Source: Vibrio anguillarum
Lineage (GTDB): Bacteria > Pseudomonadota > Gammaproteobacteria > Enterobacterales > Vibrionaceae
DNA: 64,000 nt
Assembly (NCBI RefSeq): GCF_001989995.2
Contig: NZ_JAHGUP010000018.1
Location: 1-64,000, forward strand
Direction of reading: 5' to 3'
The position numbers and the translations under genes are program-made. Positions within the stretch are counted from its first letter, which is position 1, and the number at the start of each line of letters is the position of its first letter. This document shows, piece by piece, positions 1 through 7,885 of the stretch. The notes under the pieces were generated by a model. It saw nothing but the letters and a program-made list of their open reading frames with translations. It was not told the origin of the DNA and did no database searches.

Positions 1-91
1 GGGATCATGGGGCGCTTACAGTCCTACCTCATAGTCATTGAAATTAACATCAATATCTTCAAGTCTTTTTAAATACATAGGGAACCTTTTA

Positions 92-124
92 AACAAAAAA
101 ACCACCAAGCCAAAAACTTGATGG
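92..124 (-). terminator. Rho-independent terminator ending the CRISPR array transcript
   Basis: On the minus strand the arms at 117-124 and 102-109 form an 8-bp stem (one G-T pair) with a 7-base loop, followed by a run of T (plus-strand A run at 91-101). It sits directly after the last, atypical repeat, so it marks the end of the array and shows no further guide follows. Confidence 0.75.
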
Positions 125-127
125 TTT

Positions 128-263
128 CGTTTATTAACTGCTTGTTCAGCAGGCAGGTTGCTTTCTTCCTGACCTATTCTTAGCTGCCTATGCGGCAGGT
201 CACAACGATGAACTTGCAAAAGCGTTACGCATGATTTTCTTGGCTGCCTATGCGGCAGGTCAC
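128..263 (-). CRISPR. Minimal type I-F3 CRISPR array: two typical repeats, one atypical repeat, two guides
   Basis: Transcribed on the minus strand, downstream of cas6. Repeat 1 (236-263) and repeat 2 (176-203) are 28 bp and share the core CTGCC-GCATA-GGCAG, the I-F Cas6 stem-loop. They differ at two bases. Guide 1 (204-235) is 32 nt, the normal I-F length. Guide 2 starts at 175. It is followed by an atypical repeat whose stem-loop CTGCT-GAACA-AGCAG lies at 138-152, with tail TTAATAAA. Placing that repeat in register leaves guide 2 only 18-20 nt long. Guide 2 resembles the ffs gene at 21136-21155. A terminator follows at 92-124. The 128-bp stretch 264-391 between cas6 and repeat 1 is AT-rich and serves as the leader. 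Confidence 0.9.
156..175 (-). other. Short homing guide (spacer 2) matching ffs
   Basis: The minus-strand guide reads AGGTCAGGAAGAAAGCAACC. The ffs site at 21136-21155 reads AGGCCCGGAAGGGAGCAGCC. Fifteen of 20 bases agree, and mismatches lie at 4, 6, 12, 13 and 18. Beyond base 20 the match stops and the atypical-repeat stem begins. Positions 6, 12 and 18 are those not read by type I effectors. The 3' boundary of the guide is uncertain by about two bases. Confidence 0.8.
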
Positions 264-391
264 TATAAAGCATAGTCATCAAGTCTCTGATTCTGCGTGC
301 TTAAAGTCACAAATCAAAAAAATACCCTATAATATTTAAATGTTGTAAGTCATTGTTTTTGTTTATCTGAACAAGAGTTTTCAAAAAAGGG

Positions 392-997
392 TTAAAGCAT
401 CAAGTCAGGAACAGTCCCTCTTTTTTCATTATTGGTTGAAAAACCATAGCTATTAAAACTGGATTCAGCACGCTCACCTACAAACTCCTTTTGAATAAAC
501 AGAATAAAATCCTGCCCTGATGAACCGCTAGAAATAGGTATTCTATGAAAGCTATCGATTACACGCTCTTCCACCGCGACTGGTAATCGTTGTTCAGCCC
601 CAGAAAGCTCGGCTCTCACCATGCTACGTTTAATTCGCCGTTTCTTCGAGCCTAAAAAGCTCTTGTTAATCATTTGGTTGCGAACAAACCTTACTTCCCC
701 CAAGCTCTCAGGTGCCTCGCAGACACTCGATAGTTCGAATAAACCTTCATTTATCATCAAAGAAAAATAGGGCTGAAAAGAAAGCCCAATCATCATATCT
801 TTATCTTCAGCAACAAAGGCTATAGTTTGGCCAACTGAAGATTCACCCCAGCTTGGAAAGCTAACGCCTATTCGGTTCATCACTTGTGGGTTATTGACCA
901 TAAACATATGCATTTGATGAATGCATCGACCCGCCAAAAGTTCGAAGTCAGCATGGGCAGGAATATAACGTATGTAGAAGTAGTAACGCTTGGTCAT
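392..997 (-). CDS. cas6: Cas6 (Cas6f/Csy4-type) CRISPR RNA endonuclease
   Basis: Cleaves the CRISPR transcript 3' of each repeat stem-loop and stays bound to the guide as part of the Cascade complex. The 201-aa length is normal for Cas6f. His27 in the segment RCIHQMHMF matches the catalytic histidine region of Csy4. A basic stretch near residues 113-130 (KKRRIKRSMVR) fits the arginine-rich helix that grips the hairpin. The C-terminal SYGFSTNN...TVPDL is typical of the family. It is last in the tniQ-cas8-cas7-cas6 operon, 9 bp after cas7, and directly precedes the array leader. Identity is by family recognition. Confidence 0.93.
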   Translation of the reverse strand: MTKRYYFYIRYIPAHADFELLAGRCIHQMHMFMVNNPQVMNRIGVSFPSWGESSVGQTIAFVAEDKDMMIGLSFQPYFSLMINEGLFELSSVCEAPESLGEVRFVRNQMINKSFLGSKKRRIKRSMVRAELSGAEQRLPVAVEERVIDSFHRIPISSGSSGQDFILFIQKEFVGERAESSFNSYGFSTNNEKRGTVPDLML

Positions 998-1006
998 GGT
1001 TGTCCC

Positions 1007-2056
1007 TTACTTAGCCTTCGCTTTTGACTTTGACTTTGAACAGTTAAACAGTCCACCTTTGATTAAGACCGACATAATAAAATGAACATCATTAGGAATG
1101 GTTTGGGTAGCAGTCATACTTTCAATCCAATTCTCGGTATTTCTGAGCAGTTGATAGAAATCGTTCTTGAAAGTTACGTGTCGTCTTGCTATGACGTATT
1201 CCCTATCTGCACCATACTCATTCACTCTTAGGGGCTTGTCTGCATCTTCATGCCACCAGTCGTCAATGGACTGCAAAGCTGCACCAACTTTTTGCCCATG
1301 AAATGCGACTGTCTCTTTTCCGCTCAGTAGCTCTACGGTTGCTAGTTGCTTAGTAGGAACGCCATCTTCGCGGCTATCTAAGAATTCTTGACTAGGGTAG
1401 ATCTCATCCCCCCAACCCACACCTATCTTGGCTTTAACATCCATATAGAAATATTCACTTGAGTCAGATAATGCTCGTGTCAAATAAGCAGTGAGCTTTT
1501 CCAGACATTCTGTTGAGGCTTCATCCCAATGCCCATACCAAGATAGCCTTGCCGCATTCTCTATAATCACGGTTTCTGAATCACTGGTTTTGACTTCTAT
1601 TGTTAATTTTCGGCACTCTCGATTACGCCAAATCCATGTTCCAAGTAAAATGTTCTTTGCGTAACGGTGAGCAAGTTCGGAATACCCATTGAGCTCTTTA
1701 TAAGTTTTAGCCAATGATGAAAGCTTATGGCGCACTTCATCATCACTACACACATCAGGATTTAGGGAGTTCGCTCGGATTCGAAGTGAAAAAGCGCAAT
1801 AGATATCATCAACACCAGGCTTTACATAGCACTCTTCAATGTACTGAGGATTGGCATAAGCTAAATCTTGGGGCGCAACATTCTTTTCAGCAAACTTGTC
1901 CCCCTTATAGGCTTCGGCATAACCACTTTTTGGGGCCCGCAACCGTGTCCTGTCGATCTCAAGGGGGCACATCTCACCATCGTTAGACAAATGGTAGAAA
2001 TATGCCTTGCCAGCAGAGAGTGATCGTACATAGTTCAACTGATTACAAAGTTCCAT
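1007..2056 (-). CDS. cas7: Cas7 (Cas7f/Csy3-type) Cascade backbone protein
   Basis: The Cas7 subunits polymerise along the guide, one per six bases, and flip out every sixth base. The 349-aa protein has the Csy3-family opening (NQLNYVRSLSAGKAYFYHL) and the conserved central region with VKAKIGVGWGDEIYPSQEF. The lysine-rich C-terminus (SKSKSKAKAK) is unusual in look but is only a short tail. It lies between cas8 and cas6 with 6-bp and 9-bp gaps, so translation is probably coupled. In this element the number of Cas7 copies may vary, because the homing guide is shorter than the standard one. Confidence 0.93.
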   Translation of the reverse strand: MELCNQLNYVRSLSAGKAYFYHLSNDGEMCPLEIDRTRLRAPKSGYAEAYKGDKFAEKNVAPQDLAYANPQYIEECYVKPGVDDIYCAFSLRIRANSLNPDVCSDDEVRHKLSSLAKTYKELNGYSELAHRYAKNILLGTWIWRNRECRKLTIEVKTSDSETVIIENAARLSWYGHWDEASTECLEKLTAYLTRALSDSSEYFYMDVKAKIGVGWGDEIYPSQEFLDSREDGVPTKQLATVELLSGKETVAFHGQKVGAALQSIDDWWHEDADKPLRVNEYGADREYVIARRHVTFKNDFYQLLRNTENWIESMTATQTIPNDVHFIMSVLIKGGLFNCSKSKSKAKAK

Positions 2057-2062
2057 AAGCGA

Positions 2063-4150
2063 TTAATTCCTATCGTTTTTTATAAGAATAGCTTCGCTAC
2101 TGCATTCTAGCGACCAAAAGGCCTGACTAAAAAAGTGATCTCTTCCACTAAAACGAACTTCTATCGGGTTCAAGCGCTTAGAAATACCAAGAGCATTTTC
2201 TGCATAGGCATGACAGTCGGTAATTGAGTTACCCCGATCAGTAGGATGCTCTAATAAATGATATCCAATAGAAACAGGCAAAATATCTGCATCTTTTGCT
2301 AAAAACTGCTCTAGTTCGTCGAAACTCGCAGGCTGCTTTTCGCTTGGGTATAACCATCGCCCGTATGCCGGTAACCCCTTTAACACATGGAAAATCTCAC
2401 CCTTGCTCGTAAAGGTTCTGAGCCAGTCTATCTGTGACGATATCAATGGCTGATATAACGCCCCTCCAGCAAACGAACTTGGAAGTGCGGTCTTAAGCGC
2501 TGACTCAAAATCAGAAATTCGACTCTCGCTATTAACCCTTATGACCAGATCTATCTCTAGATCAGACAATCGTTCACTACGAATGGTCGGTCGTTTCGCA
2601 TTAGAAACCGTTCGCGCTTTGGCCACTGAATTAGGTTCAGTCAGCTTCGCTGTTGATTGAATATTCTCGTTTCGAACATAAAAAGCGAAACTCGAAAACT
2701 CAACTGGGGAACCATTGTTAACTAATTGATTAAATTGCCTTTGATAATCGTGCATGAACCCCCAAATGGCCGTTAACGAAGGAACGCCACACAAATAAGG
2801 ACTGCTCATCGCTACCGCATCTTGCACTCTCATTGACGACAGGTAGATATATTGCTCCCCCGTCACCATATCTTGATTGTTAATTGGCTTACTAAGTTGC
2901 TCAAGCACCCATGTCACTTGGGCTTTAGCTACCTGCATCAGTTTTGGGTGATAAGCAAACTTGGCAGAATAAATATTATTTTGAAACGCGAGATGTAAGC
3001 GTCGGTTAAACTCACCAGCCAAAGAGCCAAGCTCCAATTCTGGTAACGACAAAAAGGCTTGAGCTAAGGTGTCGTCATACTCTAGTTGCTGCTGATTGGG
3101 TTCAGATTCGGCGATATCTCTTAACTCAATGAGTGGAAGCATCCACAAGGCTATCTGCTTTCGTAAAATCTTACTCCTAACCTGACGAGCTCTTTCTCTT
3201 TGCCGCTGTGTTTTGGATGGCTCAGACCCAGTTAGGCGATTTAGTACCTGACAAATTTTGGCGTTAGTTACCTGATAGTCATCAAAGTAATGACCACTCT
3301 TTTGACGACTTGCCGTTAACGTCCCACCCTTGGTCTGTTTAACGCCTAGCGGGTAATTTAGGACTCTCATATACCCACCCAAACTGCCACACAGGTTCCC
3401 AATACTGGGAGAGTTAGGCAGTGACGAAGAGACAAAACTGAGCTTGTTTTCAGGACTTCGCGCTCTTATTTCTAATTCGCACTGAAGAGCATGACTCACA
3501 ACGGGGGTTATCGAAACATAATCATCCCCCCATGGAAACCGTAGTTGCTTACTGTAAGTACTGACACTGTCGGGAAAACTATTCTCAGGGAGTTGTTCTT
3601 CAATTGCACGTTGTAAGCGAGCAAGTGACTTCACATCCAAGCCAAATTCTGTAAGTAGATCGAGCCAAACTGGGTTTTTCTGCTGAATAAGCGAAAGAAT
3701 ACACACTGGCTGTGATTGCCATTTAAAAGGATTCAGTAACCACAATGTGTGACGATAGACAGCAGAATTATGAGCCCATCCCAATCGCTGATCCAATCCT
3801 GCACTTGAAATAAACTCCTCGGTTGTAGAAAGAGGTCGCGCAATTATCCGCTGATCCTTAACACGGCAATCTGGAAACTTTAGGTTATGAGTGTGGAGCC
3901 ATTGGATTTCAGCAAGAGACTCAGCCAGATTTTCATCATTTTTTAAGTACTTTTTAGCACGGGCAACGTCCAACCAATCGGTGCATTTATCTCCTTTATG
4001 ATTAGAGCTTAAGTTCAACAGAATAGTCAGAGCTTCTTTTTCTAGCCCATCGATACAGACGTTTTCCGTATACGGCATGAACATCTTCTTCAGAACGGCT
4101 TGCTTTACCGTCTCACCTTCAATTGCTAATAAATCATTTAATTTCGTCAT
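2063..4150 (-). CDS. cas8: Cas8-Cas5 fusion (Cas8f/Cas5f) of I-F3 Cascade
   Basis: Large subunit that reads the PAM and holds the 5' handle of the guide. I-F3 systems fuse Cas8 and Cas5. The product is 695 aa from the ATG at 4150, somewhat longer than the roughly 640 aa I recall for Tn6677. An upstream GTG at 4159 would add three residues and overlap tniQ; I prefer the ATG, which begins just after the tniQ stop. The protein is assigned mainly from position between tniQ and cas7, its length and the Csy1/Csy2-like segments (for example RPLSTTEEFISSAGLDQRLGW). No nuclease motif is visible, consistent with a DNA-binding role. Confidence 0.88.
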   Translation of the reverse strand: MTKLNDLLAIEGETVKQAVLKKMFMPYTENVCIDGLEKEALTILLNLSSNHKGDKCTDWLDVARAKKYLKNDENLAESLAEIQWLHTHNLKFPDCRVKDQRIIARPLSTTEEFISSAGLDQRLGWAHNSAVYRHTLWLLNPFKWQSQPVCILSLIQQKNPVWLDLLTEFGLDVKSLARLQRAIEEQLPENSFPDSVSTYSKQLRFPWGDDYVSITPVVSHALQCELEIRARSPENKLSFVSSSLPNSPSIGNLCGSLGGYMRVLNYPLGVKQTKGGTLTASRQKSGHYFDDYQVTNAKICQVLNRLTGSEPSKTQRQRERARQVRSKILRKQIALWMLPLIELRDIAESEPNQQQLEYDDTLAQAFLSLPELELGSLAGEFNRRLHLAFQNNIYSAKFAYHPKLMQVAKAQVTWVLEQLSKPINNQDMVTGEQYIYLSSMRVQDAVAMSSPYLCGVPSLTAIWGFMHDYQRQFNQLVNNGSPVEFSSFAFYVRNENIQSTAKLTEPNSVAKARTVSNAKRPTIRSERLSDLEIDLVIRVNSESRISDFESALKTALPSSFAGGALYQPLISSQIDWLRTFTSKGEIFHVLKGLPAYGRWLYPSEKQPASFDELEQFLAKDADILPVSIGYHLLEHPTDRGNSITDCHAYAENALGISKRLNPIEVRFSGRDHFFSQAFWSLECSSEAILIKNDRN

Positions 4151-4152
4151 GA

Positions 4153-5364
4153 TTACCACTCAGGTAGGTATACGCTTAAACCATCACTTTCAGAGCACAT
4201 TCGCGTCAATTTTGTTTCGATAACACTTCTTAGAGTGAAGGCAGATTCGTGGCTCGCTATTTTGGTGTGCATTCGCGGCCTGATAGCAGCTTTTATCTCT
4301 CCAAACTCATACAAGCGATACACTTCATCGGTTGTGCAAGAGAACAGCGTAGAAGCTTCTAACGGGCTAAGCAGAACATCGCCTATATTTCCTTTAGCAC
4401 TTGAAGGCAACATTGCCATTAGCTTGGTAAAGTAGGCTAACACTTGAGTGAGTACAGCATTCCGACTTAACTGCCTACTCGGTAATTGGCGACAATCTTT
4501 AAGCAGAGCACCAAAAGCTTCATTGAAAAAAATTTTCTTCCAATCTTTTACTCGGACAAGTTCAGCCTTCTCTTTCAAGGCATCGAGGTCTTGCCACAAT
4601 GGCGTTGGCCAAGCGCCACAATATTCAATGAATGACTCAAAGCTGATGTTCTCAATATCGCCGTAACGATTAACGTACCATAGTAAAAAACCATAGCGCT
4701 CAGATATCGTCATTTCTGCCTTCAGTAATCTCAAAGGTTTTGAATTATTTCCTGACAACCATTGAGCGACCAATACCTCAGCCTCTGGCGCATCCTCTAA
4801 TGGCGAGTTTCGTAGATCATAACCACATTCACATTGGTTAATACTCTCGGTACTTTGGTATTCAAGTCTCGACTTACACTCAGGACAGTGATGAACCAGT
4901 TTACAGCCATGGTGTTCACAAGCTTGGTGAGAGATAAATTGCCACTGTTGACGAATGTATGGAGCCTCACTAATACATAGGGGGCAAATAGGCGTGAAGC
5001 GTTTACCAAGAAAAATGAAAGGATAATCAGATCCCAACCGATGAACGGCTTTGTATTCGGGAGAAAATTGAGCTTTTGAATGTGACAACGCAAGGCGAAG
5101 TGCGCCAAAGTTGTTGAGCCTTAATTGGTTCTCAAGATGGATAAGCACTCGCACCCGCATTTGGCTTGTGGTTTGAGCGTGGTAGATATTGATTCGGTTG
5201 AGCTCAAGGGGGAAAGCACCAGCAATCGCTTCATGCTGATCCATCGTATCAAACCAGATATCTTGCGCGAAATGAGAAAATCGCTCGTAGCCTTGTTCTT
5301 GCGATAAGCGCAGCAAGAAGCTTTCGAGCGACTCGTTAGGGTAAAGTTGAATGTCTGTATTCAC
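4153..5364 (-). CDS. tniQ: TniQ, Cascade-associated transposition adaptor
   Basis: Links the RNA-guided Cascade to TnsC so that transposition occurs beside the matched site. The 403-aa protein opens with the TniQ signature (YPNESLESFLLRLSQEQGY). It has a zinc-binding region from about residue 129 to 178: CPLC, then CEHHGCKLVHHCPEC, then CECG. The start is a GTG at 5364. It is first in the tniQ-cas operon. A 15-bp Xre-type operator sits 16-30 bp upstream. Only one TniQ/TnsD-type protein is present in the window, so both targeted and homing insertion must use this protein with different guides, as known for I-F3. Confidence 0.93.
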   Translation of the reverse strand: MNTDIQLYPNESLESFLLRLSQEQGYERFSHFAQDIWFDTMDQHEAIAGAFPLELNRINIYHAQTTSQMRVRVLIHLENQLRLNNFGALRLALSHSKAQFSPEYKAVHRLGSDYPFIFLGKRFTPICPLCISEAPYIRQQWQFISHQACEHHGCKLVHHCPECKSRLEYQSTESINQCECGYDLRNSPLEDAPEAEVLVAQWLSGNNSKPLRLLKAEMTISERYGFLLWYVNRYGDIENISFESFIEYCGAWPTPLWQDLDALKEKAELVRVKDWKKIFFNEAFGALLKDCRQLPSRQLSRNAVLTQVLAYFTKLMAMLPSSAKGNIGDVLLSPLEASTLFSCTTDEVYRLYEFGEIKAAIRPRMHTKIASHESAFTLRSVIETKLTRMCSESDGLSVYLPEW

Positions 5365-5379
5365 ATGCCACCGCCAAAG

Positions 5380-5394
5380 CTTAGAATGTCTAAG
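5380..5394. promoter_or_regulatory. Xre-type operator (copy 1) in front of tniQ-cas
   Basis: Reads CTTAG-AATGT-CTAAG, the same 5-bp arms and 5-bp spacer as the two copies beside xre. On the minus strand it lies just after a plausible promoter (TTGAAT, 18 bp, TACTAA), placing it near the start of transcription, where a bound repressor would block the operon. Confidence 0.75.
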
Positions 5395-5494
5395 TTTTAG
5401 TATGGCCGTTAATCCGAGTAATTCAAATTCTGTAGAGTCAAATTGTGACTAGAAATCAATTTAAAGTTTAGTCCAAATTACAATTGCCCCCACT

Positions 5495-6460
5495 TTACAA
5501 GCTAGTACAACCAGGTTCACGATTGCGATTTAAAGCAATATAAATGTCTTCAAAATTTGTGAAAGTTAGAGGCTTAATGGTAAATGAATTATTAGAAATA
5601 GGTTTTTCTCGGAAAATATCGATACCATTACCAATCTCAAACACATAATCATCTAGACGTATCATTCGATCATGTGCCTCTTGGCCAAAAAATCGATTCT
5701 TACACAGAGCAAAACTACAATTTACAACAGATTGGTTATAAAAAGGCTTTTTCCTAAGCACATTATCTAAATAGGACTTTAGATCTGTTGCATTCGTCAT
5801 TTTTCCATTTATATCACATGCACCAAATATAGTTATCTCATATTTTTTACCCGTAGTTGAAAGAAACTCTATAAATTTATCTAGAGCTGTTCGCTTCCCT
5901 AATTTATGATCTTCTAAGATATTAAGAGCAGAGAACCTGTCAATAATGGTTATTCTCTTAGTATGAAGCGCTAGGTTCTTAAACCTCTCGTCCCAAATCG
6001 TATTGATATCATCACCATTTTTGATTTGTTTTAAACATAAGCTCTTACTTTTTTCGAAGTTTTTTGACTCCCCAAAATTCACTGGAGAAACGATTTCAAA
6101 CTTGTCAGGGTTATCATATCCTTTAAAATCATCTGCATAGTCCGTTGCAATTATTCCGGTAGTAACATTTTGCTTAACTAGTTCATCCTTTACATGGTCG
6201 AAACTATCGTAGTCAGATATTGTCACTATACTTGGTGTAATCACTGTGTTTTTAAACTGAGATAATGCAGTTTGCCATTTAACAGAATATTTAGGCGGTA
6301 CTTTATTTATAGAAGCAAGTATTTCCTTTTTGTGACTTGCGCAGATACCTAAACAGCCATAGTGCTGCCAACTCTCTAATAATGATATGTTCAACTGAGC
6401 GATTAGCTGTAAAGATTTATCATCAAAAAGCTCACTATCAAAATAAAATGTTGTCAGCAT
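5495..6460 (-). CDS. Unrecognised cargo protein paired with an AAA ATPase; possible defence effector
   Basis: I do not recognise this 321-aa protein with confidence. It is AT-rich compared with the core genes. Near the C-terminus is QEAHDRMIRLDDYVFEIGNG, an HDR motif followed by a strand and IGNGIDIF. That pattern is reminiscent of phospholipase D-like folds such as the MIT C-terminal domain, but the similarity is weak and no second catalytic half is obvious. It starts 2 bp after the ATPase gene at 6463-7815 and must be co-transcribed. Two-gene modules of a DUF3696/OLD-like ATPase and a partner effector are common in phage defence, so a defence role is an inference from context. Confidence 0.55.
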   Translation of the reverse strand: MLTTFYFDSELFDDKSLQLIAQLNISLLESWQHYGCLGICASHKKEILASINKVPPKYSVKWQTALSQFKNTVITPSIVTISDYDSFDHVKDELVKQNVTTGIIATDYADDFKGYDNPDKFEIVSPVNFGESKNFEKSKSLCLKQIKNGDDINTIWDERFKNLALHTKRITIIDRFSALNILEDHKLGKRTALDKFIEFLSTTGKKYEITIFGACDINGKMTNATDLKSYLDNVLRKKPFYNQSVVNCSFALCKNRFFGQEAHDRMIRLDDYVFEIGNGIDIFREKPISNNSFTIKPLTFTNFEDIYIALNRNREPGCTSL

Positions 6461-6462
6461 AA

Positions 6463-7815
6463 TTAAAGTCCAAACATTTCATTAACACGTTCTTCAAAAA
6501 AACCATTCGGCCAATGGGTCAAGAAGTCGCCTTCATCATCCAGCTTGAGCTCTGTAACCTGTGCTCCTAAATCGCCCACATCTACATATAAAACTGATAC
6601 CATTTCCTTTGGTAAAGTTCCTTCGCGAATTCGTCTTTGAATACGAAGCATTAAAGCTTCGCTATGAGTCTCGATAATCCATTGATTTTTATGGTTTGCT
6701 GATACCGATTCTATAAATAGATCTGCGAGATGAGCCTGAAGGCGTGGATGTAGGTGTATTTCAGGTTGCTCAACACAAATCAGTTTCTTTTTTGAGACTA
6801 TCGCTTCTAATATTATCGGAAGCACCTGTCCAATACCAAAGCCGACATCTTTAGGAGTTACAACTGCACCATTGCGTAAATCTGTGAGCTGAATAGAAAT
6901 TAATGGACCTGAATTCACATTACCAAGATCTTCAACATCAATTTTGTACGGAATATTAAATTCAGCAAGGAACGAGTTCATCTTATCTTTCGTAGTAGCA
7001 CTCGATTTATAGATTTCTAAACCTAAGTTATTCTTGCCTTGTCCACGTTGGTAGCTGCTAATCGCATCAGAATAAAATCGCTTGGGAGAGCTTCTTAACG
7101 GTCCTAAATATTTAAGATCTCCAACAACATAACTAAAGTCATCAATCACTTTGTTCGTGTAAGAGCTTAAAGCTGACTCTGTAGAATTAACACTTGTAGG
7201 GAGATTTAAGTTTGAAGAAACATAAAACGGTTGAGACAGACTATTATCCAGACTGTTCCAAGCCTTACCATCATCTTTAGCTATCTTCTCACGGCTTCCT
7301 ATAACTCTACGCAAGCTGTCGCTCTGTGTAAGTGAATATATTGGACCGATTGAAGTATCACGCTTTCTCTCAAGTTGGAAGCTAACTTTTTCTAGGTTCT
7401 TGCTTCCACACTTAAAGCTGTAATTTGTTAAAACAGTTTTATCATTCTTATTCTCATACGAAATTTCTAACTTGCGTATATCAGCATTGGCAAATAACAT
7501 ATCATATGAGTGCCTTTGCCTATATTCTTGAGCATCATGCTGACTGGTATATTCAATCGAAAATGATAGTTTCTTATTGCTATCTTGCCGATGAACAAGA
7601 GACTCGAATGTACCAAGGTTAATTGAATCACCCGAAGTGACTAGCTCCCCTTGTTTATCTTTTGCTAACATTGTTTGTTGCAGCATCATCAAAGCCTGAA
7701 TGACAGAACTTTTCCCCGAAGAGTTGGGACCATAAATTAATGTAATCGGAGCTAGCCTTAATGCTTGTTTATGGGAAAATGCTTTAAAGTTTTCTAATTC
7801 AAAGTTAGTTATCAT
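6463..7815 (-). CDS. AAA ATPase, DUF3696-type (OLD/RecF-like), cargo
   Basis: A 450-aa ATPase of the SMC/RecF-like class. The start MITNFELENFKAF and the Walker A motif GPNSSGKSS (about residues 29-37) with ALMMLQQ following are typical of DUF3696 proteins. The Walker B region is ICVEQPEIHLHPRLQ, with the glutamates preserved. It is followed by IIETHSEALMLRIQRRIREG, the switch histidine region. There is no TOPRIM nuclease domain, so it likely acts as sensor or motor for its partner, the gene immediately downstream (5495-6460). Function in defence is inferred from its place in transposon cargo. Confidence 0.8.
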   Translation of the reverse strand: MITNFELENFKAFSHKQALRLAPITLIYGPNSSGKSSVIQALMMLQQTMLAKDKQGELVTSGDSINLGTFESLVHRQDSNKKLSFSIEYTSQHDAQEYRQRHSYDMLFANADIRKLEISYENKNDKTVLTNYSFKCGSKNLEKVSFQLERKRDTSIGPIYSLTQSDSLRRVIGSREKIAKDDGKAWNSLDNSLSQPFYVSSNLNLPTSVNSTESALSSYTNKVIDDFSYVVGDLKYLGPLRSSPKRFYSDAISSYQRGQGKNNLGLEIYKSSATTKDKMNSFLAEFNIPYKIDVEDLGNVNSGPLISIQLTDLRNGAVVTPKDVGFGIGQVLPIILEAIVSKKKLICVEQPEIHLHPRLQAHLADLFIESVSANHKNQWIIETHSEALMLRIQRRIREGTLPKEMVSVLYVDVGDLGAQVTELKLDDEGDFLTHWPNGFFEERVNEMFGL

Positions 7816-7885
7816 CTATTAATCCTAATGGATGTCCATTTCCTTTATTTGCAAAGGTGGGAGATTATGCTTCACAAGCGAATAC

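Noticed and set aside
1..115. Transposon left end
   Set aside because: No TGT terminus followed by the right-end type repeats is visible here; it must lie outside the window.
144..175. Full 32-nt reading of guide 2
   Set aside because: The last 12-14 nt form the 5' half of the atypical repeat hairpin (CTGCT...AGCAG), do not match ffs, and would leave no Cas6 site before the terminator.
16..282. 88-aa open frame across the CRISPR array
   Set aside because: It is a reading through both repeats and the terminator; the peptide repeats DLPHRQ from the CRISPR repeats.
4797..5108. 103-aa frame inside tniQ
   Set aside because: Same-strand shadow in another frame with no ribosome-binding site or family likeness.
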